Below are positions 61,074-64,000 of a stretch of 64,000 nt of DNA, in pieces; the stretch's first letter is position 1; every line of letters starts with the position of its first letter. Under the pieces are notes generated by a model. It was given only the letters and a program-made list of their open reading frames with translations. It searched no databases and was not told the DNA's origin. Source of the DNA: Ktedonobacter racemifer DSM 44963 (GTDB taxonomy: Bacteria; Chloroflexota; Ktedonobacteria; Ktedonobacterales; Ktedonobacteraceae). The position numbers and the translations under genes are program-made. The DNA lies in assembly GCF_000178855.1 (NCBI RefSeq), contig NZ_ADVG01000003.1, positions 806,001-870,000 on the forward strand, read 5' to 3'.

Positions 61074-61889
61074 CTATTGACAGGGATAGAAGGCCACGGG
61101 GGCGCGGCGCAGGACGTAGACCTTGCGCTGGCGCAGGAGGCGCACGCCCTTTGGCGTCGTGTTATAGCGCACGTAGAGGTCGAGCGCCGCCCGGTCGCGA
61201 GCGGCCTCATATGGGCATGGCGGCAAACGCCAGTTGCCGAGCATGGCCCACATCTGCTTCAGGTAGGCCTCAAAGTTCTCTCCATCGCGGAAATACTCCT
61301 CGTAGAAGTACACCTTGGAGCTTACTGGGAAGAGTCCCAGCCCGGCGTATGTGCTTATAATCAACTCGTGATCTGTGTAGTAGTAGGGTGTATAGTGCCT
61401 GCGACCAAAGATCTCGCCCAGCGGATAGCCATCGAAGCCGCTGACAAACTCCTGCACTACCATAGCGTCCTGGCGTAACTTAGGTATAAATTGCTCATTA
61501 AAATTGGGTCCCCGGCGGCTAAAGACCAGGCCAAAGGTATCGTCCGGCAGACTGGCAATGGCTTCAGCATCGTAAATACTACCATGCACGGTAGTCACGT
61601 TCTTCAGGCCCAGGCGCTCAGCGCGCAGACCTGTAACCTCCAGCATTTCTTTGTTCTGGTCCAGGCCCCAGATATGCTTTACCTTTGGCGCCAGGCGGCA
61701 GAGGGTCTGGCCCGCACCGCAACCCAGGTCCAGCACATTACTCTCCGGCATAGCATACTGGTCCAGCAAACGATCAACTTCAGCGGCGGGATTCTCGCCA
61801 TAATACTCGACGAGGGCGGGGGAGACAGAGGAGGTATAGCTCGTAAAGGCGCCATAGCGCTCGGCCAACTCGGCATCAAAATCAAACAT
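61074..61889 (-). CDS. Class I SAM-dependent methyltransferase
   Basis: 271 aa; GGAG lies 8 nt before the ATG. Motif I NVLDLGCGAGQTLCRL at about 50-65, motif II HIWGLDQNKEMLEV, motif IV DDTFGLVFSRRGPNF. A long C-terminal region rich in Tyr (HYTPYYYTDHELI, KVYFYEEYFRDGENF) resembles methyltransferases fused to a small cap. The substrate is unknown. A half copy of the dispersed repeat (61985) lies upstream between this gene and the next methyltransferase. Confidence 0.85.
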   Translation of the reverse strand: MFDFDAELAERYGAFTSYTSSVSPALVEYYGENPAAEVDRLLDQYAMPESNVLDLGCGAGQTLCRLAPKVKHIWGLDQNKEMLEVTGLRAERLGLKNVTTVHGSIYDAEAIASLPDDTFGLVFSRRGPNFNEQFIPKLRQDAMVVQEFVSGFDGYPLGEIFGRRHYTPYYYTDHELIISTYAGLGLFPVSSKVYFYEEYFRDGENFEAYLKQMWAMLGNWRLPPCPYEAARDRAALDLYVRYNTTPKGVRLLRQRKVYVLRRAPVAFYPCQ

Positions 61890-61984
61890 GCATCAAACTC
61901 CAGCCATTGCTTAACACAGAGAGGGTGCAACACAACAGCCCTCCTGCCAACAGGAAAAGTAATAGCTCGCGGACACGCCTCATC

Positions 61985-62009
61985 TGTAGGGTCCATGCTT
62001 GCATGGACT
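61985..62009. repeat. TGTAGGGTCCATGC repeat, solo half copy
   Basis: 25 bp identical to the core of one arm of the perfect copy at 37284 (TGTAGGGTCCATGCTTGC then ATGGACT). It is in the gap between two methyltransferase genes; the inverted partner arm is absent. Confidence 0.75.
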
Positions 62010-62148
62010 CCTCTCCCAAACGACCCGCGAGAAATTATTCCACTATAGCCTCTCAAGAGGCATGCAATGACTAAAGCAGCACCGCGAAGTTCCAGCCTTT
62101 CAATCCGTATACCCAAGTATAACACGAAAAAAAACACCAATCGACCAG

Positions 62149-62922
62149 TTATATACGCACAAGTGCTAGTTGTCGTATCCCCCATTCAATTTCGTCGTCT
62201 CTCTCAGCAACTTGCGTGAGGACTCGTAAATCCTCCTCTATGCTATTGATCAGGTCAGGGGAGTAGTGTTGTTGGATAAATGGCAGATGTTTCCAGGATT
62301 GAATATTCATCCAAAACATCATCGCGGCTTGTGCCGTCGTCACTTTGACGGCCTGCACCCGATTTCTATGTATTTGAAGGGATTTGCTTTGTGTTAGCGC
62401 CTCTAACGATGGTCCTATGTACAGATTATTTGCTTGATGAGCTAGCATGGCCGCAACGATCTCTAGATACTGGGCAAGCAATTTATGCTGTGTATGAATC
62501 CATTCCGTCTCTTCTATAAACAAGAAACCGCCTGGTTGCAGTTGTGTAGCCCAACGCTCAATGATAGATTGGGGCAGTTGAAGGTGAGTCAGCAGGAAGC
62601 GGCAGTAGAGCAGGTTCGCCGGGCCGGAGGGAAAAGGTACAACAGTAATATCATGACAGGCAAACGAGATATGAGGCGCCGCAGTCTTTTGTGCAAAGGC
62701 GATAAAACTTGGAGAGAGATCCAGGCCAATCACTTGTTTTGCTTGAAGCGTGTTTGCAAGCAGGTGCGTTGTGCAGCCTGGTCCACATCCCAGATCTACC
62801 ACAAGAGAGGGCGTCTCACCAAGGCACTCGCGCAGAAAGAGGCTTGTTGACGCAGAATATACCTCCGCGAGCACTTCTAGCCGCTGTCTGGCACGATCAG
62901 TGTGCGTAAAAGCGTAGGTCAT
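62149..62922 (-). CDS. Class I SAM-dependent methyltransferase
   Basis: 257 aa with an ideal ribosome binding site (TAAGGAGGATAG). Motif I LVVDLGCGPGCTTHLL at about 40-55, motif II VIGLDLSPSFIAFA, motif IV ANLLYCRFLLTHL, motif VI QPGGFLFIEETEWI. The RFLLTHL and EETEW features are common in Methyltransf_25/31 enzymes acting on small metabolites. The substrate is unknown. It is not closely similar to the other methyltransferases here. Confidence 0.87.
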   Translation of the reverse strand: MTYAFTHTDRARQRLEVLAEVYSASTSLFLRECLGETPSLVVDLGCGPGCTTHLLANTLQAKQVIGLDLSPSFIAFAQKTAAPHISFACHDITVVPFPSGPANLLYCRFLLTHLQLPQSIIERWATQLQPGGFLFIEETEWIHTQHKLLAQYLEIVAAMLAHQANNLYIGPSLEALTQSKSLQIHRNRVQAVKVTTAQAAMMFWMNIQSWKHLPFIQQHYSPDLINSIEEDLRVLTQVAERDDEIEWGIRQLALVRI

Positions 62923-62972
62923 CTATCCTCCTTAGAAAGAGAAAATCGCTCTATTTTCTGCAAATCATCTTA

Positions 62973-63566
62973 TCACATGTTGCGGACTTGCTGTCCACAA
63001 CCGTTTGCGAGGGCATCTCGAACTTGCTGGAGGAGCTTGGCATATTTAATGCTTTGCGGTGTTGTGGTGTCGATTTCAATTACCTGGCCACCAAGCGCCA
63101 TGGGCGTAAGCTCCCCTCGCAAGAGCCGCTCTTTGTTGTCATCAAGCCATTCCAGGTCGCTGTGGCCTGCGTGGCGTTCTACGCTCTCCACCCGTGCCAG
63201 GAAGCGCTCCAGCAGGACCTGGCCATCGGCCTTACAGAGAATCTGCAATGGCTCAAAGTCATAAGTGCTTTGCAGTTGCAGGAACTCGGCGCTCCTCAAC
63301 TCGGGACGCCCAAAGAAGCCCTCGATCAACAGCGGCTGTCCTGCGGCTAACAATTTACCGGCAATATAATAGAGTAGGGCGAAAGAGGCGGAGCCAAGCT
63401 GTGAGGGTAGCTCATTGTTGGCGCCTCCAAGGCCATCATGAAGGGTTTCAAATATCCCATCTCTGGAGAAGACTGGAAGATGCGCGTCCTCCCCCAGGCG
63501 CCTGGCTAGGGTTGTCTTTCCAACTCCAGGGAGACCATTTACAATTACCAATAGTGGCTTGCCCAT
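62973..63566 (-). CDS. P-loop small-molecule kinase-like ATPase
   Basis: 197 aa from ATG 63566 with AGGTGAGGA upstream; a longer frame to 63617 lacks one. Walker A VNGLPGVGKTTLARRL at the N terminus, then SRDGIFETL, a QPLLIEGFFGRPELR strand, and CKADGQVLLERFLAR before the lid region. It resembles the AAA_33 zeta-toxin/shikimate-kinase-like group that phosphorylates small molecules, sugars or antibiotics (chloramphenicol-phosphotransferase-like). The substrate is unknown. It is 50 bp downstream of nothing on its strand and 50 bp upstream of the methyltransferase start, so the two may be co-transcribed. Confidence 0.8.
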   Translation of the reverse strand: MGKPLLVIVNGLPGVGKTTLARRLGEDAHLPVFSRDGIFETLHDGLGGANNELPSQLGSASFALLYYIAGKLLAAGQPLLIEGFFGRPELRSAEFLQLQSTYDFEPLQILCKADGQVLLERFLARVESVERHAGHSDLEWLDDNKERLLRGELTPMALGGQVIEIDTTTPQSIKYAKLLQQVRDALANGCGQQVRNM

Positions 63567-63843
63567 ATAAATCCTCACCTTCCTCTTAAAAAGTATAAAC
63601 TTCAAGACCTGGATCAACCTCTTTTCAACCTTCCTCGACGCACTATATCATCGAGAGATATAGGTAGAGAAAGTATATGTCAAATTTAGGAGGAAAACAC
63701 CGGCATTTTGCCCGATGCGCTCAGATTGACGTTTATGTTACGCTACAAGAATGAGCAAGGCCTCTCCCACCTGTGATAGAATGAAGCGAATATAGAAAAA
63801 ATGTTCACCAGGATAGAATAGCAGCCAGGAGGGCAGAGATACA

Positions 63844-64000
63844 ATGAGCCAACCCACACCAGATTCCACGACCAACCAGATTATCCTGCGCGATGTGATC
63901 GCGGACGACCTCCCCATTTTTTATGAGCAGCAGTTAGATCCCGAGGCCATTTATATGGCGGCCTTCACGGCCAAAGACCCGGCGGACCATGAGGCCTTTA
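63844..64000 (+). CDS. GNAT-family N-acetyltransferase, N-terminal part (runs off the window)
   Basis: The 52 codons visible begin MSQPTPDSTTNQIILRDVIA and continue DDLPIFYEQQLDPEAIYMAA. The opening (xxIxLRdvxxdDlpxfyEqQlDpeA) is typical of RimJ/RimL-type GNAT acetyltransferases. AGGAGG lies 11 nt before the ATG. The acetyl-CoA-binding motif would lie beyond the window. Confidence 0.7.
   Translation, partial: MSQPTPDSTTNQIILRDVIADDLPIFYEQQLDPEAIYMAAFTAKDPADHEAF

Overview
The window looks like a chromosomal segment of a large, GC-moderate, repeat- and IS-rich bacterial genome. The best fit is a Ktedonobacteria-type Chloroflexota. This is inferred from two very long MalT-type LuxR regulators, receptor Ser/Thr kinases, a zinc-ribbon/beta-propeller membrane protein, secreted GH16 glucanases with Thr-Pro linkers, many DinB, SRPBCC and methyltransferase genes, and a high density of IS630-type elements. 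No marker gene here proves the assignment.

Layout. 0-4.6 kb: tail of a FAD monooxygenase, a DUF1801 gene, an NmrA-like reductase, a disulfide oxidoreductase and a sensor-less histidine kinase/receiver pair. 4.7-8.0 kb: a MalT-like regulator boxed by 148/149-bp inverted repeats. 8-16 kb: aquaporin, a secreted protein, a complete IS1-like element with 8-bp target duplication, a zinc-ribbon propeller protein, an APH-fold protein and an LLM oxidoreductase. 16-25 kb: a TIM-barrel isomerase, a second APH-fold protein, a GNAT-like acyltransferase, a membrane esterase facing a NarL-type two-component system, and a GT-C-like membrane protein. 25.4-25.6 kb: a solitary 5S rRNA gene with its own consensus promoter. 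26-32 kb: AraC regulator, DinB, second MalT-like regulator, aldo/keto reductase.

32-41 kb is a beta-glucan locus. A multidomain GH16 plus TIM-barrel gene is broken twice, by a 1-nt frameshift and by an IS630-type element that sits exactly inside its signal peptide. It is followed by an intact GH16-CBM gene and a LacI regulator whose promoter spacer contains a perfect operator palindrome. A 272-bp, heavily base-paired stretch (candidate structured RNA) lies between lacI and an EamA transporter. 42-47 kb: three tandem receptor kinases, the third of which has lost its catalytic Asp. 47-53 kb: DinB, methyltransferase, ArsR/SRPBCC genes, MFS transporter, histidine kinase and gene remnants.

53.6-57.2 kb holds a near-identical 721-bp direct duplication around a membrane protein, leaving one truncated and one intact methyltransferase. 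57.4-60.0 kb: two IS630-type elements abutting at one shared TA. 60.2-61.0 kb: a truncated TnpB with its right-end hairpin. 61-64 kb: two methyltransferases, a P-loop kinase and the start of a GNAT gene.

A recurring theme is that gene 3' ends carry long, often perfect inverted repeats whose stem sequences mostly differ from site to site. A dispersed palindromic repeat (four copies) and smaller repeat families are also present. Function calls rest on motif recognition by eye; no database search was run.
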